Positions 44,754 through 51,910 of a stretch of 64,000 nt of DNA are shown here, piece by piece. Under the pieces are notes generated by a model, which made no database searches, had not been told where the DNA came from, and was given only the letters and a program-made list of their open reading frames with translations. The DNA comes from Flavobacterium sp. GSB-24 (lineage in GTDB: Bacteria; Bacteroidota; Bacteroidia; Flavobacteriales; Flavobacteriaceae): positions 558,001-622,000 of the forward strand of contig NZ_AP027043.1 of NCBI RefSeq assembly GCF_027924665.1, read 5' to 3'. The stretch's first letter is position 1. Every line of letters begins with the position of its first letter. Made by a program: the position numbers and the translations under genes.

Positions 44754-45239
44754 TTATGATGGATCTACTAAGAATAAAGGTTGGTCAAATTCTACCGGAG
44801 ACATATCGTCAACAAGAATTTTTACAATTTTACCAGAAACTTCAGATTCGATTTCGTTGAATAATTTCATTGCTTCAATTACACAAAGAACATCTCCTTT
44901 TGAAATAGTGCTTCCTACTTCTGTGAAAACTGGTTTGTCTGGAGATGGTTTTCTATAAAAAGTTCCAATGATTGGAGATTTTATAGTTATGTATTTAGAA
45001 TCGTTAGCAGCTGGTGCTTCTGGAGTTACATTTACAACTGTTGGAGCAGTAACTTGTGGAGCTGTTACCTGAGGTAAAGCTGCCTGAGTTGGTAATTGCT
45101 GCACGTAAGTTGCCTCAGTTACATTTGTTTCTAAAGTTGTTCTGATCGTGATTTTTACATCATCCATTTCTAACTTCACTTCTGCAACGCCCGAATTTGC
45201 AACAAATTTGATTAGGTTTTGAATTTCTTTTAAATCCAT
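44754..45239 (-). CDS. accB: Acetyl-CoA carboxylase, biotin carboxyl carrier protein
   Basis: The 161-residue carrier has a helical N-terminus, a Val/Pro/Ala/Thr-rich linker (about 45-75) and a C-terminal biotinyl domain. The biotin is attached to K125 in '[14 protein letters not shown]', the canonical EAMK site. It is 23 bases from fabH and shares its strand, so the fatty-acid cluster reads as one operon. Confidence 0.96.
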   Translation of the reverse strand: MDLKEIQNLIKFVANSGVAEVKLEMDDVKITIRTTLETNVTEATYVQQLPTQAALPQVTAPQVTAPTVVNVTPEAPAANDSKYITIKSPIIGTFYRKPSPDKPVFTEVGSTISKGDVLCVIEAMKLFNEIESEVSGKIVKILVDDMSPVEFDQPLFLVDPS

Positions 45240-45262
45240 AATGATTCGTTTTTAGTTTTAAT

Positions 45263-46261
45263 TTATTTCTTATCGTAAGCCCATTTTAAATAGATAGATC
45301 CCCAAGTGAATCCACCACCAAAAGCAGCAAAGATAACATTATCTCCTTTTTTAAGCTTATCTTCAAAATCTGCCAATACTAATGGTAAAGTTCCAGAAGT
45401 AGTATTACCATATCTTTCGATATTTACTAATACTTTAGAATCATCCAATTCCAATCTTCCGGCAGTAGCATCAATAATACGTTTGTTAGCTTGGTGTGGC
45501 ACTAACCAATCTACATCTTGATTTGTCAAATTATTTCTTTGTAAAATCAATTCGCTGGCATCGGCCATATTAGTCACAGCATATTTGAAAACAGTTTTTC
45601 CGTCTTGCATAATATTGTGCTGTCTGTTTTTTACAGTTTCTTCAGAAGGCGGAATCAAAGATCCTCCAGCTGGAATTTTAAGAAAATCGCGTCCTACACC
45701 ATCACTTCTTAAGTATTCATCCTGCAAACCTAGACCTTCGTAATTTGGTTCAAAAAGAACTGCACCAGCTCCATCACCAAAAATAATACAAGTTGCTCTG
45801 TCTGTATAATCTACAATTGATGACATTTTATCGGCACCAATTAAAAGTACTTTTTTGTAACGTCCTGACTGAACATAAGCTGCAGCAGTAGACATTCCGT
45901 ATAAGAAACTTGAACATGCAGCCTGCAGATCGTATGCAAATGCATTTGTAGCCCCAATTTCTGTTGCAACAAATACTCCTGTCGAAGCCACCATCATATC
46001 TGGTGTTGCTGTTGCCATTATAATCATATCAATCTCTAAAGGATCAATATTTGCTTTTGCAATTAAATCTTGCGCTGCTTTTATAGCAAGATAAGATGTG
46101 CCTTTATCTGCATCTTTAAGAATTCTTCTCTCTTTAATTCCTGTTCGAGTAGTAATCCACTCGTCATTGGTATCAACCATTGTTTCTAAAACTTTGTTAG
46201 AAAGTACAAAGTCAGGAACGTAAGCGCCAACAGCGGTAATAGCGGCTGTGATTTTATTCAT
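45263..46261 (-). CDS. fabH: 3-oxoacyl-[ACP] synthase III
   Basis: FabH condenses acetyl-CoA (or branched starters) with malonyl-ACP to begin fatty-acid synthesis. The thiolase fold shows the Cys-His-Asn triad: Cys in 'QAACSSFLYGM', His in 'LVPHQANKRII' and Asn in 'ERYGNTTSGTLPL'. At 332 residues it is normal. It precedes accB by 23 bases. In Flavobacterium it is likely to accept branched C4-C5 starters, but that is inference. Confidence 0.96.
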   Translation of the reverse strand: MNKITAAITAVGAYVPDFVLSNKVLETMVDTNDEWITTRTGIKERRILKDADKGTSYLAIKAAQDLIAKANIDPLEIDMIIMATATPDMMVASTGVFVATEIGATNAFAYDLQAACSSFLYGMSTAAAYVQSGRYKKVLLIGADKMSSIVDYTDRATCIIFGDGAGAVLFEPNYEGLGLQDEYLRSDGVGRDFLKIPAGGSLIPPSEETVKNRQHNIMQDGKTVFKYAVTNMADASELILQRNNLTNQDVDWLVPHQANKRIIDATAGRLELDDSKVLVNIERYGNTTSGTLPLVLADFEDKLKKGDNVIFAAFGGGFTWGSIYLKWAYDKK

Positions 46262-46389
46262 TATATTCTATTATTTCCTTTCAAATACTGCGATTTGAAA
46301 AATTTTTAAAAGACTTGAAAATTACAAAAAAAAACGAAGCGATTTTGTCTATATTTTCTTAAAAAACAAAAATTATAACCAACAAAAAA

Positions 46390-46410
46390 AACTCTCACTA
46401 TGTGAGAGTT
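46390..46410 (-). terminator. Terminator hairpin after rpmF
   Basis: AACTCTCAC / GTGAGAGTT with a 3-base loop lies 24 bases beyond the rpmF stop on the minus strand and is followed by an A/T run (T on the minus strand). It may only partly stop transcription into fabH. Confidence 0.65.
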
Positions 46411-46433
46411 CTAGTATAATTTACAAAAACGTA

Positions 46434-46628
46434 TTAAGCAACCGCTTCAGATTTATCGATAACAACTTGCCCTCTGTAGTACATTTTACCTTCATGCCAG
46501 TAAGCTCTGTGGTATAAATGCGCTTCACCTGTAATAGGACATGTAGCGATTTGAGCTACAGTAGCTTTATAATGTGTTCTTCTCTTATCTCTTCTTGTTT
46601 TCGAGGTTTTTCTCTTAGGATGTGCCAT
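46434..46628 (-). CDS. rpmF: 50S ribosomal protein L32
   Basis: The 64-residue protein begins '[19 protein letters not shown]', the universal L32 N-terminus. It continues '[20 protein letters not shown]'; two of the four zinc ligands of other L32 proteins are replaced. It sits 9 bases from the DUF177 gene, its usual neighbour. Confidence 0.95.
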
Positions 46629-46637
46629 TTTACTATA

Positions 46638-47180
46638 TTATTTATCCGTTAATAGTTTCTTTAATTTTTCCCAACGCGGGTCAATATCTTCTTCTTTATT
46701 ACTCTCTTCCTTTTGTTCTTTTACACTTAATTCATTCAATTTTGTCAAAGCTTCGGTTTGTAATGTTCCGTCTTTAACACCTGGATGAATTCTTTTTTGA
46801 GGCACCGAAAGTGCAATCATTTCATAAATGTATTGTGACACATATAATTCATGTTCTCCATGCGGCAAAATCAACAATTCTTCATTATCATTATTGAACT
46901 CGTCTCCAAAGCGAACAATTAATTTCATTTTCCCTTTTATAGGAAGGTCAAAATCCTCGCCCGTTAGATCACAAGGCACATTTACAGTTCCTTTGTGTTT
47001 GAATTCTAACTCTAACATGTTGCTTTTCTTTTCGAAAACCAAATTCACTTTAATATCTGAACTTTGAAACTCTTCATAGTCAAAGTCCTTAAAGAACGTG
47101 TTATTTATTTGATACTCAAAATGGTGTTTTCCTAGTTTTAATCCTACGAAAGGAATTAAAAATTCTTTTGTTTTGCTCAT
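46638..47180 (-). CDS. DUF177 (YceD) family protein
   Basis: This 180-residue protein carries the DUF177 pattern 'VPCDLTGEDFDLPIKGKMKLIV' in its middle and 'ISKP'-type ends are replaced by an acidic tail (KEEDIDPRWEKLKKLLTDK). The family precedes rpmF in many bacteria and is linked to 23S rRNA accumulation. The TATCTTTG promoter core is located 54 bases upstream of the ATG. Confidence 0.9.
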   Translation of the reverse strand: MSKTKEFLIPFVGLKLGKHHFEYQINNTFFKDFDYEEFQSSDIKVNLVFEKKSNMLELEFKHKGTVNVPCDLTGEDFDLPIKGKMKLIVRFGDEFNNDNEELLILPHGEHELYVSQYIYEMIALSVPQKRIHPGVKDGTLQTEALTKLNELSVKEQKEESNKEEDIDPRWEKLKKLLTDK

Positions 47181-47234
47181 TTCAACATCAATTTGATCAA
47201 TTCAGTTCTATAACTAGATGTCTGAATTGGGGTG

Positions 47235-47242
47235 CAAAGATA
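47235..47242 (-). promoter_or_regulatory. Bacteroidota -7 element for the DUF177-rpmF-fabH-acc operon
   Basis: On the minus strand TATCTTTG fits TAnnTTTG, 54 bases before the first ATG. Confidence 0.45.
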
Positions 47243-47285
47243 TAAAATTATTATAAATCTAATAATCTTATTCACCTTTTTTTGT

Positions 47286-48335
47286 TTATAACTGTTTTTC
47301 TTTTATTTTAAGAGGTTTTTGGCTAATCTCCTCATACTGATTACGCGAGCGAAAAATGTCTATTGCAAGATATACTGCCTCTGTAAATGAATTGTGATCT
47401 GCCATGTCTTTTCCAGCAATATCGTAAGCTGTACCATGATCTGGAGAAGTCCTAACTTTATTCAAACCAGCTGTATAGTTCACGCCTTTTCCAAAAGATA
47501 ATGTTTTAAACGGGATCAATCCTTGGTCGTGATACATTGCCACAATAGCATCATATTTTTCGTATTGACCGCTTCCAAAAAAACCATCCGCAGGAAATGG
47601 ACCAAAAACCATTGTTCCAGAATCGAATAGTTTCTTTAAAACTGGCTTTAAAACCAAATCATCTTCTTTTCCGATAACACCACCATCACCTGCATGCGGA
47701 TTTAATCCTAAAACTGCAATTTTCGGCTTCACTATACTAAAATCTTGAATTAAAGATTTTTTAATCGTTTCAATTTTTTTAGTGATTAATTCTTCTGTTA
47801 AATGAGAAGCTACCTCATTTAAAGGCACATGATCTGTAATTAAACCTACTCTTAAATTATCCTGCACCATCATCATAAGCGCATTGCCTTCTAATTCTTG
47901 ATTTAGATAATCTGTATGTCCTGGAAATTTAAAACCTTCAGATTGTATGTTATACTTATTAATAGGTGCTGTTACCAGAACATCTATTTCATCATCTTTT
48001 AAAGCTTTTGTTGCTGCCGCAAAAGATTTTATCGCATACTCCCCTATTTTTGGGTCATTTACACCAAAATTTACATCAATACTTTCTTTCCAAAGATTTA
48101 AAACATTTACTTTTCCAGGTACAACTTGATCTAATTTATCAATCCCGTGAAACTGAACTGTAGAGGTAAAACTTTTTTTAACGAAAGAAAGAATTTTAGC
48201 ATTTGCAAAAATAACCGGCGTACACAATTCTAACATGCGAGAATCCTCGAATGTTTTTAATATAACTTCGCTTCCAATACCGTTTAAATCTCCTACTGAA
48301 ATTCCAACAATTATATTTTCTGCTTTTTTATTCAT
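47286..48335 (-). CDS. pdxA: 4-hydroxythreonine-4-phosphate dehydrogenase
   Basis: PdxA oxidises and decarboxylates 4-phosphohydroxy-L-threonine on the way to pyridoxal phosphate. The 349 residues include 'ISVGDLNGIGSEVILK' (family: GDP.GIG.E; here GDLNGIG), 'FPGHTDYL', 'LGLNPHAGDGG' and 'YHDQGLIPFK', which hold the metal-binding histidines. It is divergent from ribE with only 57 bases between the starts. Confidence 0.95.
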   Translation of the reverse strand: MNKKAENIIVGISVGDLNGIGSEVILKTFEDSRMLELCTPVIFANAKILSFVKKSFTSTVQFHGIDKLDQVVPGKVNVLNLWKESIDVNFGVNDPKIGEYAIKSFAAATKALKDDEIDVLVTAPINKYNIQSEGFKFPGHTDYLNQELEGNALMMMVQDNLRVGLITDHVPLNEVASHLTEELITKKIETIKKSLIQDFSIVKPKIAVLGLNPHAGDGGVIGKEDDLVLKPVLKKLFDSGTMVFGPFPADGFFGSGQYEKYDAIVAMYHDQGLIPFKTLSFGKGVNYTAGLNKVRTSPDHGTAYDIAGKDMADHNSFTEAVYLAIDIFRSRNQYEEISQKPLKIKEKQL

Positions 48336-48368
48336 GAGCTCAGTTTATTTATTACTAATTTTGATGTG

Positions 48369-48376
48369 CAAATTTA
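48369..48376 (-). promoter_or_regulatory. Bacteroidota -7 element upstream of pdxA
   Basis: On the minus strand TAAATTTG fits TAnnTTTG, 33 bases before the pdxA ATG. Confidence 0.45.
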
Positions 48377-48392
48377 GTAAAATAAAACCACA

Positions 48393-48983
48393 ATGTTCAC
48401 AGGAATTATAGAAACCCTTGGTACGATTCACGAAATCAAAAAAGACCTTAACAATCTTCACGTAACAGTAGACTCTTCGATAACTAACGAATTAAAAATA
48501 GATCAAAGCGTTTCGCATAACGGAATCTGTCTTACCGTTGTAGCCATTAAAGATTCTCTTTATACCGTAACAGCAATCGATGAGACAATTTCAAAAACCA
48601 ATATTGGTGATTGGAAAGCAGGCGATATTGTAAATTTAGAACGAGGCATGAAACTTGGCGATCGTCTTGACGGACATATTGTTCAAGGCCATGTTGACCA
48701 AACAGGAACGTGTATTAAAATTGAAGAAGCCAACGGAAGCTGGAATTACACTTTTGAATACGATAAAGATTTAAATAACATTACAATAGAAAAAGGTTCG
48801 ATTACTGTAAACGGAGTAAGTCTTACAGTTGTGAATTCTAAAACTCATGAATTTAGTGTTTCAATTATTCCTTATACTTATGAACACACTAACTTTAAAG
48901 ACTTCAAAGTTGGAACAAAAATCAATTTAGAATTTGATGTAGTTGGAAAATACATTTCAAGACTATATTCTATTAATAAATAA
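48393..48983 (+). CDS. ribE: Riboflavin synthase, alpha subunit
   Basis: Riboflavin synthase dismutates two 6,7-dimethyl-8-ribityllumazine molecules to riboflavin. The 196 residues hold two tandem lumazine-binding barrels: 'MFTGIIETLGTI' opens the first, with 'NGICLTVV', and the second ends with 'NGVSLTVV' and 'VDQTG'. Length and repeat structure fit the trimeric enzyme. No FMN riboswitch fits in the 57-base gap from pdxA. Confidence 0.95.
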   Translation: MFTGIIETLGTIHEIKKDLNNLHVTVDSSITNELKIDQSVSHNGICLTVVAIKDSLYTVTAIDETISKTNIGDWKAGDIVNLERGMKLGDRLDGHIVQGHVDQTGTCIKIEEANGSWNYTFEYDKDLNNITIEKGSITVNGVSLTVVNSKTHEFSVSIIPYTYEHTNFKDFKVGTKINLEFDVVGKYISRLYSINK

Positions 48984-49000
48984 CTTACTGATTTCCTATA

Positions 49001-49033
49001 AAAAAAGCTTCAATTTAAATTGAAGCTTTTTTT
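49001..49033. terminator. Bidirectional terminator between ribE and the PID-CTERM gene
   Basis: AAAAAAGCTTCAATTT is followed directly by its complement. It sits just past the ribE stop and overlaps the end of the convergent gene. Confidence 0.8.
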
Positions 49034-49278
49034 ATTTGATTTTTATATATTATGGTAGCACCTAAAGCTAAACCGCTAACTAGTAAAAATACGGTATTTT
49101 GGTCTATTGGAAAGTCAGGTCCACCACTACCCGGTCCACCTGGTCCATCATCATCTTCTAAGCTCATAGTACCAGCTGTTTTCGCAGTTGGCGATGGCGG
49201 TGTAGGACCAGCCAGCATAAATGAGACATTTAATAATATTAAAGCAACTGCTAAAAATGGGGCTTTTAGATTTTTCAT
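49015..49278 (-). CDS. PID-CTERM sorting-domain protein
   Basis: The 87-residue protein begins 'MKNLKAPFLAVALILLNVS', a signal peptide. It has a low-complexity middle ('EDDDGPGGPGSGGP') and the C-terminal signal 'FPIDQNTVFLLVSGLALGAT' followed by 'KNQIKKASI': PID, a membrane segment and basic residues. The PID-CTERM family is thought to be a sorting signal for membrane anchoring and processing. The start at 49278 avoids a non-coding extension to 49404. No sortase-like enzyme is near. Confidence 0.75.
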   Translation of the reverse strand: MKNLKAPFLAVALILLNVSFMLAGPTPPSPTAKTAGTMSLEDDDGPGGPGSGGPDFPIDQNTVFLLVSGLALGATIIYKNQIKKASI

Positions 49279-49468
49279 AAAATTCAAGCTGTCAAAACAG
49301 CAAGCTATAATTATTAACAAATATTCTTTAATAGAAATTTCGCATAAATACATTCCTATTTGCAAAATCTTGGACAAAAGTATAAGTTTTTTGCACAAAA
49401 GCAATATTTAAAACAAAAAACATAAAACAAATTTTAACACTTTTTTCAACAAATAGCTTAATCCCTTT

Positions 49469-49642
49469 TTAGAAAACGTTGTAGCTCATAAAAAGCTCAT
49501 TTTCATTACTATTTACTAATTCAGCAAGCTTATAAGAATTTCCTGATTTTAAAAAAAGAACAGTAACTGTAACCAAAATTTCTTCATTAAAAGTTACGTA
49601 AAAACTTAAACCTTGGATCTTATTTTTTTTACACGGGAACAA
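49469..49642 (-). CDS. Possible small protein, TTG start (uncertain)
   Basis: A 57-codon frame runs from a TTG (49642) to a TAA. It contains 'NKIQGLSFYVTFNEEILVTV' and ends 'NENELFMSYNVF'. Composition and codon use look coding, but there is no ATG and no recognisable family. It could be a decayed gene. It explains part of the 49279-49712 gap. Confidence 0.3.
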   Translation of the reverse strand: MFPCKKNKIQGLSFYVTFNEEILVTVTVLFLKSGNSYKLAELVNSNENELFMSYNVF

Positions 49643-49655
49643 TCTTTTGAATTAA

Positions 49656-49663
49656 TATATTTG
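49656..49663 (+). promoter_or_regulatory. Bacteroidota -7 element upstream of the methyltransferase
   Basis: TATATTTG fits TAnnTTTG, 49 bases before the ATG. Confidence 0.4.
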
Positions 49664-49712
49664 CATTGGCTATCAATAAAAAAACAAGCTCTTTTTTAAA
49701 AACCAAAAAATA

Positions 49713-50699
49713 ATGAAAAACAAATATACAGTTGGAAGTTTATATGCTGGTGTCGGCGGTATTTGTTTAGGCTTTGAAAATGCAGGTTTTAAATTAGAAT
49801 GGGCAAATGAATTTGATAAAAAAGCCTGTGTCACTTATAGAAACAATTTCGATCATACTCTTATAGAAGGTGACGTAATGGAGATTGATGTAAAAAATCT
49901 AAAAAAAATTGATATTCTCACCGCAGGATTTCCTTGCCAGCCATTTTCTCTTGCGGGCCATCGAAAAGGTTTTAATGACAGCAGGGGAAATCATTTCTTT
50001 AAAATATTGGATTTTATTGACGAGATGAGACCTAAAGTTGTATTTCTTGAAAATGTAAAAAATTTAAAAAGTCATGATAACGGAAATACAATGAAAGTAA
50101 TTCAAAGCGAAATAAAAAAACGCGATTATACTTTTGACAGCGCTATTTTGAATACCAAAGATTTTGGAAACATTCCACATAGTCGTGAAAGGATTTTCAT
50201 GGTTGCTTTCGATAAAAGTTTCGTAAAAAAAGGTTTTAAATTTACCTTTCCTGAAAAAGAGCCGTTAACTAAAAAGATTACCGATTTAATCACAAAAGAA
50301 AAAGTCGATAAAAAATTCTATTACACGGAAGAGAAATATATGTACAACATGCTGAAAGAAGCTGTTGTGAGTAAAGACAGAATTTACCAGTTTAGAAGAC
50401 AATACGTAAGAGAAAATAAATCTAAAGTCTGCCCCACGCTAACTGCAAATATGGGAACCGGCGGACATAATGTTCCTATTATTACGACAGATTTTGGTTT
50501 TAGAAAATTAACCCCAAGAGAATGTTTTCGTTTTCAAGGTTTTCCCGACACTTATAAACTACCTTCTATTTCAAATTCTAGTCTTTATAAGCAGGCTGGA
50601 AATTCCGTAAGCATGCCCGTGATTGAAAGATTGGCTTCGGAAATATTTAAGTGCATTGAAAAAATTGAAACTAAAAAAGCAAAAGCTCAAAAGGTTTAA
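49713..50699 (+). CDS. DNA cytosine-5 methyltransferase (orphan)
   Basis: The 328-residue enzyme transfers a methyl group to C5 of cytosine in DNA. The motif order is intact: I 'VGSLYAGVGGICLGFE', IV 'GFPCQPFSLAG' with catalytic C75, VI 'FLENVKNL', VIII 'HSRERIFMVAF', IX near 'RRQYVRENKS' and X 'LYKQAGNSVSMPVIERLA'. The variable region is short, typical of a single-recognition enzyme. No restriction nuclease is near; a Vsr-type repair nuclease overlaps its end on the other strand, as in dcm-vsr pairs. Confidence 0.93.
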   Translation: MKNKYTVGSLYAGVGGICLGFENAGFKLEWANEFDKKACVTYRNNFDHTLIEGDVMEIDVKNLKKIDILTAGFPCQPFSLAGHRKGFNDSRGNHFFKILDFIDEMRPKVVFLENVKNLKSHDNGNTMKVIQSEIKKRDYTFDSAILNTKDFGNIPHSRERIFMVAFDKSFVKKGFKFTFPEKEPLTKKITDLITKEKVDKKFYYTEEKYMYNMLKEAVVSKDRIYQFRRQYVRENKSKVCPTLTANMGTGGHNVPIITTDFGFRKLTPRECFRFQGFPDTYKLPSISNSSLYKQAGNSVSMPVIERLASEIFKCIEKIETKKAKAQKV

Positions 50700-51115
50700 A
50701 TACTCAAAAGCATTATTGTTCCTTCAATTTTAGCCAAACAAACTTCTAAGTTTCTTCTAATTTCTTGACTCCAAAACCTTAGAACTGTCCAATTTTCTGA
50801 AACTAGAAAAGCATTGACTTCTTCATCTCTTTTCATATTCCTTTCAATTTTCGGAATCCAATATTCGCGATTTGATTTAATTCTCAATTGCTGAACTTCC
50901 CAATCTTTTCCGTGAAAGAATTCACTGTCTACAAAAATGGCAATTTTATATTTGGCAAAAGTAATATCAGGTTTACCAAATATTTTTTTATTGTTTTTCC
51001 GATATCGGTAGCCCAGATTCCACAAAGCTTTAGCAAGCCTTATTTCGTCTTTTGTAGCAGTACTTTTTATCGCCTGCATATTTTTCCTCCTTTGTTCGGG
51101 AGTTAAATTATCCAT
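50696..51115 (-). CDS. vsr: Very-short-patch-repair (Vsr) type endonuclease
   Basis: Vsr nicks beside T:G mismatches formed by deamination of 5-methylcytosine. The 139-residue protein has 'PEQRRKNMQAIKSTATKDE', 'GYRYRKNNKKIFGKPDITFA' (catalytic Asp in PDI) and 'IAIFVDSEFFHGKDW'. Most family members have the zinc-binding GCFWHxHxC pattern at the last motif; here Cys is absent (SEFFHGKDW), so the zinc site is lost or different. It overlaps the methyltransferase stop by 4 bases, so the pair is a convergent repair couple. Confidence 0.85.
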   Translation of the reverse strand: MDNLTPEQRRKNMQAIKSTATKDEIRLAKALWNLGYRYRKNNKKIFGKPDITFAKYKIAIFVDSEFFHGKDWEVQQLRIKSNREYWIPKIERNMKRDEEVNAFLVSENWTVLRFWSQEIRRNLEVCLAKIEGTIMLLSI

Positions 51116-51231
51116 CGTAAGATTAAATTTGTTTCTTACAGATAAAGTTAGTTATTTAACGGAAATGAAAATTCAATTATTTGAGGTTAAATATTGTATT
51201 ATTTTCATTTTAAAATAGGAAGAAAAACAAA

Positions 51232-51261
51232 AAAAGCCTTTACATTGCTGTAAAGGCTTTT
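51232..51261 (-). terminator. Terminator downstream of tRNA-Met
   Basis: AAAAGCCTTTACA / TGTAAAGGCTTTT with a 4-base loop lies just past the tRNA 3' end on the minus strand. Confidence 0.75.
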
Positions 51262-51274
51262 ATTTCTAAAGAAG

Positions 51275-51348
51275 TGGTCCCACCTGGGCTCGAACCAGGG
51301 ACCACCTGATTATGAGTCAGGTGCTCTAACCAGCTGAGCTATAGGACC
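51275..51348 (-). tRNA. tRNA-Met(CAU)
   Basis: The acceptor GGTCCTA pairs with TGGGACC (one G-U). The anticodon stem CCTGA/TCAGG holds the loop CTCATAA with anticodon CAU (plus-strand 51312-51314). The initiator-type 1:72 mismatch is absent, so it is elongator Met, or Ile if modified to lysidine. The CCA is not encoded. Confidence 0.9.
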
Positions 51349-51494
51349 GGTTTAGAGGATGCAATATTACTACTATTTTTGATTCACTCCAAATATTTTA
51401 AGACATCATTTGTATTTAATTTTAAATCTTTTACTGAATTTCAAAAACGAAATTGATTTTCAATGTCTTATTTAAAAATTAAAATGACATTTTT

Positions 51495-51899
51495 TTATTT
51501 AATTTCCTGACAAAGCTCCACCAAAACACCATTTGTGTTCTTCGGATGCAGAAAAACAACCAATTTATTGTCGGCACCTTTCTTCGGAATTTCATTTATC
51601 AACACAAAACCTTCACTTTTTAGGCGAATAATTTCTGCTTCGATATCATCAACGTCAAAAGCAATATGATGAATTCCCTCTCCTTTTTTTTCCAAAAATT
51701 TAGCAATCGGACTTTCTGGATTTGTTGCTTCTAGAAGTTCGATTTTATTATTACCGGTTTGAAAAAAAGAAGTCAGCACGCCTTCGCTTTCTACAGCTTC
51801 CATTTTATAGGATGGAACGCCCAGCATTTTTTCGAACAAAACATTGGCATCATCCATATTTTTTACTGCAATTCCGATATGTTCAATTTTGTTTACCAT
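51495..51899 (-). CDS. mce: Methylmalonyl-CoA epimerase
   Basis: Epimerase interconverts (R)- and (S)-methylmalonyl-CoA, linking propionate or branched-chain metabolism to succinyl-CoA. The 134-residue vicinal-oxygen-chelate fold shows 'KIEHIGIAVKNMDDANVLFE', 'FFQTGNNKIELLEATN' and 'GIHHIAFDVDDIEAEI', which provide metal-binding His and Glu. It lies 12 bases after the end of the 785-residue secreted protein on the same strand. Confidence 0.93.
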   Translation of the reverse strand: MVNKIEHIGIAVKNMDDANVLFEKMLGVPSYKMEAVESEGVLTSFFQTGNNKIELLEATNPESPIAKFLEKKGEGIHHIAFDVDDIEAEIIRLKSEGFVLINEIPKKGADNKLVVFLHPKNTNGVLVELCQEIK

Positions 51900-51910
51900 T
51901 GTTTCAAATT

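Noticed and set aside
48336-48392. FMN riboswitch before ribE
   Set aside because: The 57-base gap is too short and lacks the conserved riboswitch core.
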